DNA of 64,000 nucleotides from contig LNEK01000020.1 of NCBI GenBank assembly GCA_001464425.1, positions 310,001-374,000 of the forward strand, given 5' to 3'. A program made the translations under genes and the position numbers. The DNA is from Alphaproteobacteria bacterium Ga0077535. GTDB taxonomy: Bacteria > Pseudomonadota > Alphaproteobacteria > Caulobacterales > Aquidulcibacteraceae. This document shows positions 38,789 to 48,653 of the stretch, one piece after another. Below the pieces are notes generated by a model. The model did no database searches. It was not told where the DNA came from and saw nothing but the letters and a program-made list of their open reading frames with translations. Positions within the stretch are counted from its first letter, which is position 1, and every line of letters starts with the position of its first letter.

Positions 38789-39433
38789 ATGCTTTCTCTG
38801 CTGCTCGCTTCGTTCGTGACCTTCTTCGTGGCCATCGATCCGGTGGCCATGGCGCCGATGTTCTCGACCATGACATCGCGGATGACGCCGGCGTGGCGGC
38901 GCTACATGGCGTGGAAGTCGGTCGCGATCGCTACGGGCATTTTGCTGGCGTTTGCGTTCGGTGGGGCGTGGCTGCTGCAGCAGATCCACGTCTCGATGGA
39001 TGCGTTCCGGATCGCGGGCGGGATTCTGCTGTTCTTGATTGCGGTGGACATGCTGTTCGAGAAGCGCTCGGAGCGGCGGGACGAGCGGGCGGAGAAGGTG
39101 GCGCAGCATCAGGCGGACCACCCAGAGCAGCAGGACGATATTTCGGTGTTCCCGCTCGCCATCCCGCTTATCGCGGGGCCGGGCGCGATTGCGTCGATCA
39201 TGCTGTTCTTCGCGCAATACGATGGGTTGGCGGAGCGCTCCATGGTGTTGCTGGGCGTCGGCGCGAACTTGGCGCTTTGCTTGATCGCATTTCTGGCGGC
39301 GGGTCCGCTGTCGCGGTTCATGGGGCCGACGGTGGGTTCGATGCTGACGCGGGTGTTCGGCATTTTGCTGGCGGCGTTGGCGGCGCAGTTCGTGGTGGAC
39401 GGCATCCGCAACGCGTTCGGGATTGGCGGCTAG
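38789..39433 (+). CDS. MarC-family integral membrane protein
   Basis: The product is 214 aa with six predicted helices, the MarC/UPF0056 pattern: SFVTFFVAIDPVAMAPMF, AFRIAGGILLFLIAVDMLF, then IPLIAGPGAIASIMLFFAQ and a last helix ending in VVDGIRNAFG. The function of the family is not established despite the old multidrug name. The ATG at 38789 follows a TAAGGGG ribosome site. It is followed by lpd after 64 nt. Confidence 0.88.
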   Translation: MLSLLLASFVTFFVAIDPVAMAPMFSTMTSRMTPAWRRYMAWKSVAIATGILLAFAFGGAWLLQQIHVSMDAFRIAGGILLFLIAVDMLFEKRSERRDERAEKVAQHQADHPEQQDDISVFPLAIPLIAGPGAIASIMLFFAQYDGLAERSMVLLGVGANLALCLIAFLAAGPLSRFMGPTVGSMLTRVFGILLAALAAQFVVDGIRNAFGIGG

Positions 39434-39497
39434 TTTCGCAACGCAGCATCGCGGCTTGGCGCCTTCACCTTGGCGGCTGGGCTGCTAGATAGCTCTT

Positions 39498-40907
39498 ATG
39501 AGCACATCCTTCGACGTCATCATCATTGGTTCGGGTCCGGGCGGCTACGTGACCGCTATTCGCGCTGCGCAACTCGGCATGAAAGTCGCCATCATCGAGC
39601 GCGACCGCTTGGGCGGCATCTGTTTGAACTGGGGGTGCATCCCGACCAAGGCGCTGCTGCGCAGCGCTGAGGTCTATCGCAACGCGCAGCACGCGGATGA
39701 GTTCGGGCTTTCGATCGAGGGGTTGAAGTTCGATCCGCAAGCAGTGGTGAAGCGCTCGCGCGGCGTGGCTGGCCGCATGGAGAAGGGCGTCCAGTTCTTG
39801 ATGAAGAAGAACAAGATCACGGTGATCGAGGGCGAAGCGCGGCTCGAGAAGGGGAGTGCTGCGCCGAAAGTGATCGTGAAGGGCAAGGACGCGAAGGATG
39901 CGGCGTACGAGGCCAAGCACGTCATTCTCGCTACCGGCGCGCGGGCGCGGGAGATTCCGGCGGCGGGTTTGAAGAGCGACGGCAAGCGCATCTGGACATA
40001 TCGCGATGCGATGAACCCGCCGGAATGGCCGGAATCTTTGTTGGTGTTCGGCTCGGGCGCGATCGGGATTGAGTTTGCGAGCTTCTACGCGGCGTTCGGC
40101 GTGAAGGTGACGGTGGTCGAGCTGCTCGATCGCGTGCTGCCGGTCGAGGACGAGGAAATCTCGGCGTTCGCGAAGAAGCGCTACGAGAAAGAAGGGCTGA
40201 CGATCCGCATCTCGACGGAGGCCAAGTCTCTGAAGGCGGGCGCGAAGGGCGTTGAGGCTGTGGTTTCGTCTAAGGGCAAGGATGAGACGCTCGGCGCGTC
40301 ACACGCGATTGTTGCTGTTGGGATCACGGGGAACGTTGAGAACCTTGGGCTTGAGACGCTCGGCGTCAAAGTCGAGAAGGGCCACATTGTCACGGACGGC
40401 TATGGCAAGACCAACGTCGCTGGACTTTACGCGATTGGCGATGTCACCGGCGCGCCGTGGTTGGCGCACAAGGCGTCGCACGAGGGCATCATCTGCATCG
40501 AAGCGATCGCGGGGCAGAAGCCGCACGCGATGATCAAGGAACGCATTCCGGGTTGCACGTACTCGCACCCGCAGGTGGCGAGTGTCGGTTTGACCGAAGC
40601 GAAGGCGAAGGCCTCTGGCCGTGAAGTGCGGGTTGGCCGCTTTCCGTTTGTCGGCAATGGCAAGGCGATCGCGCTCGGCGAAGATCAGGGCATGGTCAAA
40701 GTCGTGTTCGACGCGAAGACCGGCGAACTCCTCGGCGCGCACATGATCGGCGCGGAAGTGACGGAGCTGATCCAGGGCTACGCGATCGCGATGTCGTGCG
40801 AGACGACGGAGCAGGAACTCATGGAGACGGTTTTCCCGCACCCGACACTGTCAGAAATGATGCATGAGGCTGTGCTGGATGCTTATGGGCGCGTGCTGCA
40901 CGTTTAA
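39498..40907 (+). CDS. lpd: Dihydrolipoyl dehydrogenase (E3)
   Basis: FAD enzyme that re-oxidises the lipoyl groups of the pyruvate and 2-oxoglutarate dehydrogenase complexes with NAD+. The product is 469 aa. Motifs: FAD-binding DVIIIGSGPGGYVTAIRAAQ, the redox disulfide GGICLNWGCIPTKALL, NAD-binding LLVFGSGAIGIEFASFYAAFG, GLYAIGDVTGAPWLAHKAS, and the C-terminal His-Glu pair in FPHPTLSEMMHEA. It lies close to pdhA/B/C and lipA. No strong ribosome site is seen. Confidence 0.96.
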   Translation: MSTSFDVIIIGSGPGGYVTAIRAAQLGMKVAIIERDRLGGICLNWGCIPTKALLRSAEVYRNAQHADEFGLSIEGLKFDPQAVVKRSRGVAGRMEKGVQFLMKKNKITVIEGEARLEKGSAAPKVIVKGKDAKDAAYEAKHVILATGARAREIPAAGLKSDGKRIWTYRDAMNPPEWPESLLVFGSGAIGIEFASFYAAFGVKVTVVELLDRVLPVEDEEISAFAKKRYEKEGLTIRISTEAKSLKAGAKGVEAVVSSKGKDETLGASHAIVAVGITGNVENLGLETLGVKVEKGHIVTDGYGKTNVAGLYAIGDVTGAPWLAHKASHEGIICIEAIAGQKPHAMIKERIPGCTYSHPQVASVGLTEAKAKASGREVRVGRFPFVGNGKAIALGEDQGMVKVVFDAKTGELLGAHMIGAEVTELIQGYAIAMSCETTEQELMETVFPHPTLSEMMHEAVLDAYGRVLHV

Positions 40908-40921
40908 CAAGCGAGGGCGAC

Positions 40922-42490
40922 CTAAGCCGCCTTCGCCTCAGCAAATTGCTCCGCCGCCGTACGCTGCAGTGCGACGTAATCCGTTTTGCCGCTGCCGAGT
41001 ACGGGGATCGAGTCGATCACCACGATCCGCTTCGGCACTGCGAGTTCGCTGGCGCCGTTGGCTTTACACCAGGCGAGCAGCGCCTCCGAGGTTGCGTCGG
41101 CGCGGTCGGTGAAGAGGATGACGCGCTCGCCTTTGCGGCTGTCGGGCAGCGCCACGGCGGCGTGGAGGTTCTCCGGCCAGACATTGGCGGCGTAGGCTTC
41201 GACGGCGTTGAGCGAGACCATTTCGCCCGCGACTTTGGCGAAGCGCTTCACGCGGCCGAGGATGCGGATGAAGCCATCCTGATCAACGTCCACCACATCG
41301 CCGGTGTCGTGCCAGCCTTGCGGCAGGAGGTCTATGCCGAACGGCTTGGTCGGGTCGAGATAGCCGCGCATGACGTTGGGCCCGCGCACAAAGAGCTTCT
41401 GGCCGCCTTCGATGCCTGGAACGTGCTCAAGGCGCCATTCGATGCCCGGCAAGAACGGGCCGACAGTGCCGTGCTTGTTGCGGCCCGGGATGTTCACGGA
41501 AATGACTGGTGACGCTTCGGTCGCGCCGTAGCCTTCGAGCAATTCGATGTTGAAGCGCTGCTTGTAGATTTCGCGCGTTTCCGGTTTCACGCGTTCGGCG
41601 CCGCAGACCATGAGCTCGATACAGTTGAGATCGCCGTCCTTGGCGTTGCGGGCGTATTGCATCGCGAACGTATCGGTCGCGAAGAAGACGTTGGCGCCGG
41701 TCTCTTTGATCAGTTTCGGGATTTCCTTCACCTGCAGCGGGGAAGGGAAGAGGAAGGTTTTGTGGCCGGTGAACAGCGGCAGCATCACACCGCCGGTGAG
41801 GCCGAAACAATGGAACATCGGCAACGGGCAGAAGAACGACCAGTTGGGGTCGAAATCGATGTGTGCGTGCACTTGCTCGACATTGCCGACGATATTGGCG
41901 TGGCTCAGGACCGCGCCTTTCGGCGTGCCGTACGAGCCTGAAGTAAAGAGGATGACGCCGGTGTCGTCCGGGTTGCCCTTGGCCGCGAACACGCGCGGCA
42001 TCGCGCCTTTTACGAGCGCGACGAGCTTATCGCCAAAGTCGATCGTCTTGCGGACATCCTCAAGATAAATCAGCCGCACGTGCTTGGAGAGTTCCGCTTC
42101 CAGCGCTTCCAAGCCCGCAAGCTTGATGAACATACGCGAGGTCAGAACTTTTTTTACGTTGGCAGATTGGCAAGCGGCTTTCAAATTCATCGCGCCGGCT
42201 GTGAAGTTCAGCAGCGCGGGCGTGCGGCCTATGGCGTGCAGCGCAAAGAACGTGGCCACGCAACCGACGCCGGTCGGCAACATAATGCCTGCCGTCTCGT
42301 GGCGCTTGATCAAAGTATCGAGCTTGCCGCCAAGCGCGAACGCGGCGCGTACGATATCGTCGTACGAGAGCACCTTGCGCTCGTGGTCTTCGAGAATGGG
42401 ATATTTGCCGCCTCTGGCGTCACGCGCCCGGAGGAGTGCCTCGAACAAGGTGACGCGGGTGCGCGCCAACTCGAACGTGCGATTTGACAT
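40922..42490 (-). CDS. AMP-dependent acyl-activating enzyme (Aas-like)
   Basis: The product is 522 aa of the ANL superfamily. Visible are the P-loop-like ILFTSGSYGTPKGAVLSHANI, the core LEGYGATEASPVISVN, and the hinge HDTGDVVDVDQDGFIRILGRVK with the C-terminal Lys in GSGKTDYVAL. The sequence is closest in feel to the acyl-ACP synthetase half of Aas (2-acyl-glycerophosphoethanolamine acyltransferase) without the acyltransferase half. A likely role is fatty acid activation for phospholipid repair. The ATG at 42490 has GGAGG upstream. It converges on lpd. Confidence 0.8.
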   Translation of the reverse strand: MSNRTFELARTRVTLFEALLRARDARGGKYPILEDHERKVLSYDDIVRAAFALGGKLDTLIKRHETAGIMLPTGVGCVATFFALHAIGRTPALLNFTAGAMNLKAACQSANVKKVLTSRMFIKLAGLEALEAELSKHVRLIYLEDVRKTIDFGDKLVALVKGAMPRVFAAKGNPDDTGVILFTSGSYGTPKGAVLSHANIVGNVEQVHAHIDFDPNWSFFCPLPMFHCFGLTGGVMLPLFTGHKTFLFPSPLQVKEIPKLIKETGANVFFATDTFAMQYARNAKDGDLNCIELMVCGAERVKPETREIYKQRFNIELLEGYGATEASPVISVNIPGRNKHGTVGPFLPGIEWRLEHVPGIEGGQKLFVRGPNVMRGYLDPTKPFGIDLLPQGWHDTGDVVDVDQDGFIRILGRVKRFAKVAGEMVSLNAVEAYAANVWPENLHAAVALPDSRKGERVILFTDRADATSEALLAWCKANGASELAVPKRIVVIDSIPVLGSGKTDYVALQRTAAEQFAEAKAA

Positions 42491-42508
42491 CAAGCTGCCT
42501 CCCCTGAC

Positions 42509-42528
42509 CCGTGATTATTGTTTCACGG
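42509..42528. promoter_or_regulatory. Dyad between the acyl-activating gene and lipA
   Basis: CCGTGA-N8-TCACGG, a perfect 6-bp dyad, lies 19 nt upstream of the acyl-activating enzyme start codon and 126 nt before lipA. It could be an operator for a dimeric regulator in this divergent region. No regulator is identified. The rest of the 160-nt gap contains no further gene. Confidence 0.35.
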
Positions 42529-42653
42529 TTGTAACAGGACACTATCGACGTGGATAAAGTTGGGCAAGATGTCGCGCGTTAACCTCTTGCTTCGCAAGGG
42601 AGGTCTGCCGCCCAGCCGTTGCGGTAGGCCGCCGGGAGGGTCATGTTCGGAAG

Positions 42654-43628
42654 ATGCCGACGCTGATCGATTTGCGCCAATCTGGGGAAGAGCCGGGGAA
42701 TACTCGCCCGCGGCACCCTGAGAAGCAGGCGCGGCCGGATAATGCCTCGCCGCGCAAGCCGGACTGGATCCGCGTTAAGGCGCCGACCAGCCTCGGTTAC
42801 CACCAGACGAAAGAACTGGTGCGCGAGTTGAAGCTGCACACGGTCTGCGAAGAGGCGGGCTGCCCGAACATCGGCGAGTGCTGGAGCCAGAAGCACGCGA
42901 CCTTCATGATCTTGGGCGGCATCTGCACGCGCGCTTGTTCATTCTGCAACGTGGCCACCGGCAAGCCGCTGCCGCTCGATGCGAATGAGCCGGAGAATGT
43001 CGCCTACGCGACGGCGCAGATGGGGCTGAAGCACGTTGTCGTCACCAGCGTCGATCGCGACGATCTCGACGACGGCGGGGCCGAGCACTTCGTGCTGACG
43101 ATCCAAGCCATCCGCCGCGCCGCGCCGGATACCACGATTGAGATTCTGACACCGGATTTTCTGCGCAAGCCGTGTGCGGCAGAGCGCGTCATCGATGCGG
43201 CTCCGGACGTGTTCAACCACAATCTGGAAACCGTGCCGCGGCTCTACCACTCGATCCGCCCTGGCGCGCGCTATTACCAATCGCTGCGCCTGCTGGATTC
43301 GGTGAAGCAGCGCGATCCGAAACAGTTCACGAAGTCGGGGCTCATGGTCGGCCTCGGTGAAGCAAAGGACGAAGTGCTGCAGGTGATGGATGATCTGCGT
43401 ATCGCGGGCGTCGATTTCCTCACCATCGGCCAGTACCTGCAGCCGACGAAGAAGCACGCCGCCATCGATCGCTTCTGGACGCCTGAGGAATTCAAGGCGC
43501 TTGAGACAATTGCCTACGCCAAGGGTTTCCTGATGGTGTCGGCATCGCCGCTAACGCGTTCGTCGCACCATGCGGGCGAGGATTTCGCGCGGTTGAAGGC
43601 TGCGCGCTTGGCGCAAGCCAACGCCTGA
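42654..43628 (+). CDS. lipA: Lipoyl synthase
   Basis: Radical-SAM enzyme inserting two sulfurs into octanoyl groups on lipoyl domains. The product is 324 aa. The auxiliary cluster Cys are in [13 protein letters not shown]; the SAM cluster CxxxCxxC is CTRACSFC in [16 protein letters not shown]. Other conserved parts are [39 protein letters not shown] and the C-terminal Ser in [15 protein letters not shown]. It supplies the cofactor for PdhB, PdhC and related complexes nearby. Confidence 0.97.
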   Translation: MPTLIDLRQSGEEPGNTRPRHPEKQARPDNASPRKPDWIRVKAPTSLGYHQTKELVRELKLHTVCEEAGCPNIGECWSQKHATFMILGGICTRACSFCNVATGKPLPLDANEPENVAYATAQMGLKHVVVTSVDRDDLDDGGAEHFVLTIQAIRRAAPDTTIEILTPDFLRKPCAAERVIDAAPDVFNHNLETVPRLYHSIRPGARYYQSLRLLDSVKQRDPKQFTKSGLMVGLGEAKDEVLQVMDDLRIAGVDFLTIGQYLQPTKKHAAIDRFWTPEEFKALETIAYAKGFLMVSASPLTRSSHHAGEDFARLKAARLAQANA

Positions 43629-43629
43629 G

Positions 43630-44103
43630 ATGTCTCGCACCACGATCGAAACAGAGCGCTTCCTGCCTTATGCAGCCGACGATCTATGCCGTCTTGTCGG
43701 TGATGTGCGCGAGTATCCGAAGTTCATCCCGTTTCTGAAAAGTTTGCGTGTCGTGCGTGAAGAAGCGCGCGAGGGCGGGGGCTGGGAGGGCGTTGCGACG
43801 GCGCTTGTCGGCTGGAAGGCGATCACTGAGCGCTTCTCCACAAATGTGCGCTGCGAGCCGGCCAAGGGGGAGGTGGATGTCTCGCTGGTTAGCGGGCCAC
43901 TCCACGCGCTCGACAATCGCTGGCGGTTCGAAGCGAAGGACGGCGGCACGCGCGTTCGCTTTTGGATATCGTATCACTTCAAGAACCCGCTGCTGCAAGC
44001 AGCGGTGAGCGCCAACCGCGATCGGCTCGCGCAGCGGATCATGACGGCGTTCGAACAAGAGGCGCGCCGGCGGCTCGGCTCAGTCCAGGATACGCCCCGC
44101 TAG
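43630..44103 (+). CDS. CoqQ/RatA-family START-domain protein
   Basis: The product is 157 aa, one polyketide-cyclase/START fold: the conserved start FLPYAADDLCRLVGDVREYPKFIPF, then FSTNVRCEPAKGEVDVSLVSGPLHALDNRWRF. This is the family of mitochondrial Coq10, which binds ubiquinone or its precursors, and of bacterial RatA. A role in ubiquinone chaperoning is more likely than toxin action. It begins 1 nt after lipA, so it is co-transcribed, and ends 24 nt inside the convergent pncC. Confidence 0.85.
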   Translation: MSRTTIETERFLPYAADDLCRLVGDVREYPKFIPFLKSLRVVREEAREGGGWEGVATALVGWKAITERFSTNVRCEPAKGEVDVSLVSGPLHALDNRWRFEAKDGGTRVRFWISYHFKNPLLQAAVSANRDRLAQRIMTAFEQEARRRLGSVQDTPR

Positions 44104-44586
44104 CTGCAACGCGGCGACGACCGAGTCCGCTTGCACACGGTGGCGGCCAATATCTCCGAAGCGATGCTCCTCGTGGAGACGCGGCCCGTTGCGGCGCGCG
44201 ACGGCGATGTGAACCAGGCCCACCGGCTTTTCGTCACTGGCGCCCCCAGGGCCGGCGATGCCGGTGGTGACGATGGCGATGTCGGCGGGGCTGTGCTTCA
44301 GCGCGCCGTCGACCATGGCGAGCGCCACTTCCATGCTGACGGCGCCGCGCCGCTCGATCAGATCGGCCGGTACTCCCAGCATCTCGACCTTTGCTTCATT
44401 CGAATACGTAACGAACCCGCGTTCGACCACGAGCGATGAGCCGGGCACGGCTGTAAGAGAGGCGGCGATGAGACCGCCGGTGCAACTTTCAGCGGTAACG
44501 ATTCGGAAGCGGCGCTTCTTGGCTTGCTCGAACAGAGCTTGCGCTTCTTGCACTAGGCGGTCGGCGATCATCTGCCGATAGGACAT
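44080..44586 (-). CDS. pncC: Nicotinamide-nucleotide amidohydrolase (CinA C-terminal domain)
   Basis: Deamidates NMN in pyridine nucleotide recycling. The product is 168 aa, the stand-alone CinA C-terminal domain. Motifs: RIVTAESCTGGLIAASLTAVPGSS with the catalytic Ser, FVTYSNEAKVEMLGV, and TTGIAGPGGASDEKPVGLV. I chose the ATG at 44586 (MSYRQMIADRL), giving normal length; the frame continues upstream but only over the divergent gene. It converges with the CoqQ-like gene and shares a short divergent region with the next gene. Confidence 0.9.
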   Translation of the reverse strand: MSYRQMIADRLVQEAQALFEQAKKRRFRIVTAESCTGGLIAASLTAVPGSSLVVERGFVTYSNEAKVEMLGVPADLIERRGAVSMEVALAMVDGALKHSPADIAIVTTGIAGPGGASDEKPVGLVHIAVARRNGPRLHEEHRFGDIGRHRVQADSVVAALQLAGRILD

Positions 44587-44659
44587 GGCGCGGGGGCGAT
44601 TGTCCATTCCCATGAATCGCAGCGGGTGGCAGAAGCGGCGCCGAATGAGGGGAGGCACC

Positions 44660-47352
44660 ATGGAAGCCGTCGCGCGTCGCGCCGCAGCACCAGTATTCGT
44701 GCTCGCGCTGTTCTCCAGCGCGGCGCTGATCTTTGTGTTGCAGCCGCTCTTCGGGCGCATGGTGACGCCGCTTCTTGGGGGAAGTCCGCAAGTCTGGAAC
44801 ACGTCGATGGCGTTTTTCCAGGCTGCGCTGCTCGCGGGCTATCTTTACGCGCACTTGCTGGCGCGGGTGAAAGATTTGCGCGTGCAGGCTGGCATTCACG
44901 TGGCTGTGCTGGCCGCTGCTTGGCTCGTGCTGCCGGTTCAAGTCTCGACGGCGCTAGGGGCGCCTAGTTCAGAACATCCGTCGCTCTGGTTGATTGGCGT
45001 GCTGGCGCTTTCAGTTGGCGCGCCCTTCGCGGCAGCATCCGCAACCGCGCCGCTGCTGCAATCTTGGTACGCGCGCACGGGCCGCGCCGACGCGCACGAT
45101 CCGTATTATCTCTATGCCGCCAGCAATCTGGGCAGCTTCATCGGGCTCTTAGCCTATCCTGTTCTGATCGAGCCGCTGCTCGGTGCGCAGGCGCAGAGCC
45201 AAGCGTGGTCAGCGGCGTATGTGGCGGTGCTGGCGCTGATCCTGCTTTCGGCGGCGTTGGCGGTCACGGCGAACCAAAACGCTGTCAGTGTTGCGCAAGC
45301 GCCGGCGGCGCCAGTCGAGCCAGCGCCAATCACGCCAGCTGTGCGCGGCAATGTCTGGCGCGAGCGTGGGTATTGGATCGCCGCCGCCGCTGTGCCGTCG
45401 GCGCTTTCACTCGGCGTGACGCAGCACATCTCCACCGACGTCGCCTCTGCGCCGATGCTTTGGGTGGTGCCGCTGGCGCTCTATCTCGCGACGTTCGTGC
45501 TCGCCTTTATGAAGGGGAGTCACAAACTCGAACCAGCGACGCTGCTGATCCATCCGTTCGCGCTCGCGCTGCTTGTTATGTCGTATTACGCGTCCGGCAA
45601 TTGGCTGGGCTCGATCTCCGGGATTCTAGCCGGCTTCTTCTTCAGTGCGCTGGTTTGCCATCTCGCGCTCTCGCGCTCGCGTCCGAGCGCTGAACGGCTG
45701 ACCGAGTTTTATCTGTTCGTATCGATCGGCGGCGTGCTTGGGGGCTCGTTCGCGGCGCTGCTGGCGCCGGTCATTTTCAACAATGTCTACGAGTATCCGC
45801 TCGCGCTCGCGGCGGCTTGCCTGTTCCGGCCGCGCAGTCCGACGGACATGCCGCGCATGGCGGATGCAACCGTCGCGGCTGCGGTGATGATGGGCCTCAC
45901 TGGCCTTGCCATGGCGGTGATGAACCTCAACGCGTACGTGGCGCCGCCGCTATGGTCGCGGCCGGCTGGGGAGACGACAATCGGCCCGCGCCGTTGCGCT
46001 ATGGCTTTCTGGCGTTGGCCGCGGTGCATGCGGGGCTCGTGATCTGGGTCGCATTCAATAGCGACAGCGTCTTCCTCGGGAGCATTGTTGAGGGTCGCAC
46101 GCGCATGAGCATCACCTCGCCTTGGGGTGCGCTGCTGGTTGCGTCGAGTCTCGTGATGCTGATGTTCGCAGTCCACGCGACCATCCAACGGCGGCGAGAC
46201 AACAGCATCGTCGCCGATGTGGCGTACGGCGCTGCGCTGCCGACGTTCGTGCTTATCATCATGCTGATGCTTCTGCGCGAGCAACTCGGCGATGAACTTC
46301 TGACCGCAATTGCGATCACGTTCTGCGGCGTAGCGATCTTCATCAATCGCGGCCGGCCAGTTGTGTTGGCCGTCACGGTGCTGATCTCGTTCGCGATCAT
46401 TTTCCTCGACGACGCAAGCGGCTCACGGATCATCACCCAGGAGAGGACCTTCTTCGGGGTTCTGCGGACGCGGGTTTACGAGGTGCGCGATGCGGCGGTG
46501 CCGCCTCTGCGTGTGCTGCTCCATGGCACCACCTTGCACGGTGCGCAGATCGATGAGCCGGTGCTCTCCCGCCAGCCGCTCACCTACTATCATCCGCGCA
46601 CGGCGTTGGGCGAAGCGATTACGGTAGGCTTGGCTATGCGCGATCAGTCGCGCTTGGCGCTGATTGGTCTCGGCACTGGCTCGACCGCGTGCCTCATGCA
46701 GGCGGATGATGAGTTGACGATCTATGAGATCGATCCAGCTGTGGTGCGTCTGGCGGTTGAGCCGGGCGGTGATTTCACCTTTGTGCCGCAGTGCCAGCCG
46801 AATGCGCGTGTCGTGATCGGGGATGCGCGTCTTCAGATCGCAAACGCGCCGGACGGCGCCTATGATGTCGTGGTCGTCGATGCGTTCTCGTCGGACGCCA
46901 TCCCCGCACACTTGCTGACGCGAGAAGCGATAGCGCTCTATCTCTCCAAGACGAGCGAGAACGGCATTGTGGTGCTGCACTTGTCGAACCGGAATCTCGC
47001 ATTGGTGTCTGAGGCTGCGCGGGTAGCGCGCGATCTGAACGTGCCGACGCTTTTCCGCCTCAGCAACGCGTTCGAATTGCCGGGCGCTGCGCTCTATGGC
47101 GGTTCAGCCGCGAGCGTGATGATCGTCGCACGTGATCAAGCGACGTTGGATGCTCTGCCGCTGGTCAATGACGACTGGCGCGTCATGGTAGCGCCGGCAG
47201 GGCGTGGCTGGACTGACGATTACATCAACGTGCCGCGCGCTCTCTGGGATCAGATGACAGGCGTCGAGACGTGCTGGCTTTATCCTGAGCAACCCGATTG
47301 CGGCGGGACGCCCGCTACGCCTGCGTCACCTCCGCCAGCGGCGGCGAACTAG
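44660..47352 (+). pseudogene. Fused MFS/spermidine-synthase-like protein, frameshifted
   Basis: Two overlapping frames form one protein of about 900 residues. The first (44660 to about 45965) is a membrane domain with roughly ten helices (SAALIFVLQPLFGRMVTPLLGG, YLYAASNLGSFIGLLAYP). The second (about 45965 to 47352) adds further helices and a spermidine-synthase/SAM domain: LALIGLGTGSTACLMQ, IYEIDPAVVRLA and YDVVVVDAFSSDAIPAHLLT. The first frame turns non-coding after PPLWSRPA and stops at 46042; the second becomes family-like at GWGDDNRPAPLRYG. A one-base change near 45955-45970 separates them. Each half might still be made, but the fused protein cannot. The methyltransferase-like part lacks a proven substrate in this family. 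Confidence 0.75.
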
Positions 47353-48494
47353 ACAGGGCGATCCAGGGTGGCTGTTGCTTGAGCGGCCAAGCCTTCCTCG
47401 CGGCCCAGGAAACCCATCCGTTCGGTGGTGGTGGCCTTTACGCTGACGCGTGAGAGCGGCAATCCAAGAACTTCGGCGGTGCGTGCGCGCATGCTCTCGC
47501 GGTGCGGCCCAATCTTCGGCCGCTCGCACACGAGTGTGATGTCCACGTGCGAGATGCGTGCGCCACGTTCGGCGGCGAGTTCTGCAGCGTGTCGGAGGAA
47601 GCGCTCGGAATCAGCGCCTTTCCATTGCGGATCACTGGGCGGGAAGTGCGCGCCGATATCGCCTTCGCCAAGCGCGCCGAGGATTGCGTCGACGAGCGCA
47701 TGCCAACCTGCGTCAGCGTCCGAGTGGCCGACCAGACCTTTGTCATGCGGGATCTGAACGCCGCATAACGTCACGAACGCGCCAGGCCCAAAGCGGTGCG
47801 CGTCTATGCCGGAGCCAACGCAAACGATCCGCTCTCCGCCCAAAATCCGCTCCACTATCGCCAAATCCTCCGGATGCGTGATTTTCATCAGGCGTTGGTC
47901 TCCGGGGATGACCTTCGCCTGCACGCCGAACGCACGCACGACGCCGATATCGTCGCCAAAGGCGGCGCTTTCGCCGGCCGCTGCGTACGCGGCGCGCAAA
48001 ACATCGCCGCGGAACGCTTGCGGTGTCTGCACACGCATAGCGCCAGCGCGATCGATCTCGGCTTCAACGTGCCCTTCCGCGTCGGTGCGAAGCAAGGAGT
48101 CGGCGACGGGTAATGCCGGCGCTGCAGCGCTGGCGCCGCCTTCGATCTCGTCAATCAGCGCGCGAACCATCGCGTTGGTAAGGCCTGGCCGGGCCGCGTC
48201 GTGGATGAGGATGATGTCGGCGCTTCCAGCCGCCGCTAGCCCGGCGCGCACTGAAGCCGTGCGTGTCGCGCCGCCCGAAACGAACTCGACCTGCCGCCCG
48301 TGAGTGGCGGACTCAGCGAGGGTCGCATGCTCAGCAGACCGCACGACGACGATCTGGTCGACGCCCGCCATCGCGAAAGCCTCGACCGACCACGCGAGAA
48401 CAGGCTTCCCTAGGAGCCGCTGGTACTGCTTTGGCAGCTCGCCCCCGGCGCGCTCGCCCCGGCCACCGGCGACAATGATCGCTGTGATTGTCAT
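47349..48494 (-). CDS. ispDF: Bifunctional IspD/IspF (isoprenoid MEP pathway)
   Basis: The product is 381 aa. The IspD domain (about 1-222) makes CDP-methylerythritol: IVAGGRGERAGGELPKQYQ, ILIHDAARPGLTNAMV, and FGDDIGVVRAFG. The IspF domain (about 225-381) forms the cyclodiphosphate: VGSGIDAHRFGPG with metal ligands, LVGHSDADAGWHALVDAILGAL, and VKATTTERMGFLGREEGLAA. Fusion of IspD with IspF is common in alphaproteobacteria. It overlaps the end of the spermidine-synthase-like gene by 4 nt, tail to tail, and is divergent from ntrB. Confidence 0.96.
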   Translation of the reverse strand: MTITAIIVAGGRGERAGGELPKQYQRLLGKPVLAWSVEAFAMAGVDQIVVVRSAEHATLAESATHGRQVEFVSGGATRTASVRAGLAAAGSADIILIHDAARPGLTNAMVRALIDEIEGGASAAAPALPVADSLLRTDAEGHVEAEIDRAGAMRVQTPQAFRGDVLRAAYAAAGESAAFGDDIGVVRAFGVQAKVIPGDQRLMKITHPEDLAIVERILGGERIVCVGSGIDAHRFGPGAFVTLCGVQIPHDKGLVGHSDADAGWHALVDAILGALGEGDIGAHFPPSDPQWKGADSERFLRHAAELAAERGARISHVDITLVCERPKIGPHRESMRARTAEVLGLPLSRVSVKATTTERMGFLGREEGLAAQATATLDRPV

Positions 48495-48518
48495 AGAGTG
48501 CAGAAATCTGACATCACG

Positions 48519-48533
48519 TGTTGCATTGCAGCA
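48519..48533. promoter_or_regulatory. TGC dyad in the ispDF-ntrB region
   Basis: TGTTGCA-T-TGCAGCA, a palindrome with one mismatch, lies 24 nt upstream of ispDF and 120 nt upstream of ntrB. It is a close relative of the perfect palindrome upstream of pdhA. It may be an operator (PhaR-like by resemblance). Confidence 0.4.
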
Positions 48534-48543
48534 TAAAACCCTT

Positions 48544-48564
48544 GGCGCCCGCTTTTTGGGCGCC
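48544..48564. other. Hairpin in the ispDF-ntrB region
   Basis: GGCGCCC (48544-48550) and GGGCGCC (48558-48564) pair around GCTTTTT. It is a 7-bp perfect stem about 90 nt upstream of the ntrB start. No long T-run follows on the + side. It may be leader structure rather than a terminator. Confidence 0.35.
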
Positions 48565-48653
48565 CTAAGCTCTGTTCCCAGAAGGCGGAGCCCAATGCTC
48601 GGTTTGGATCAGATTCCAGAGTTTGTCTTGCCCGCGCCGGGGGGAAAGCCCCG

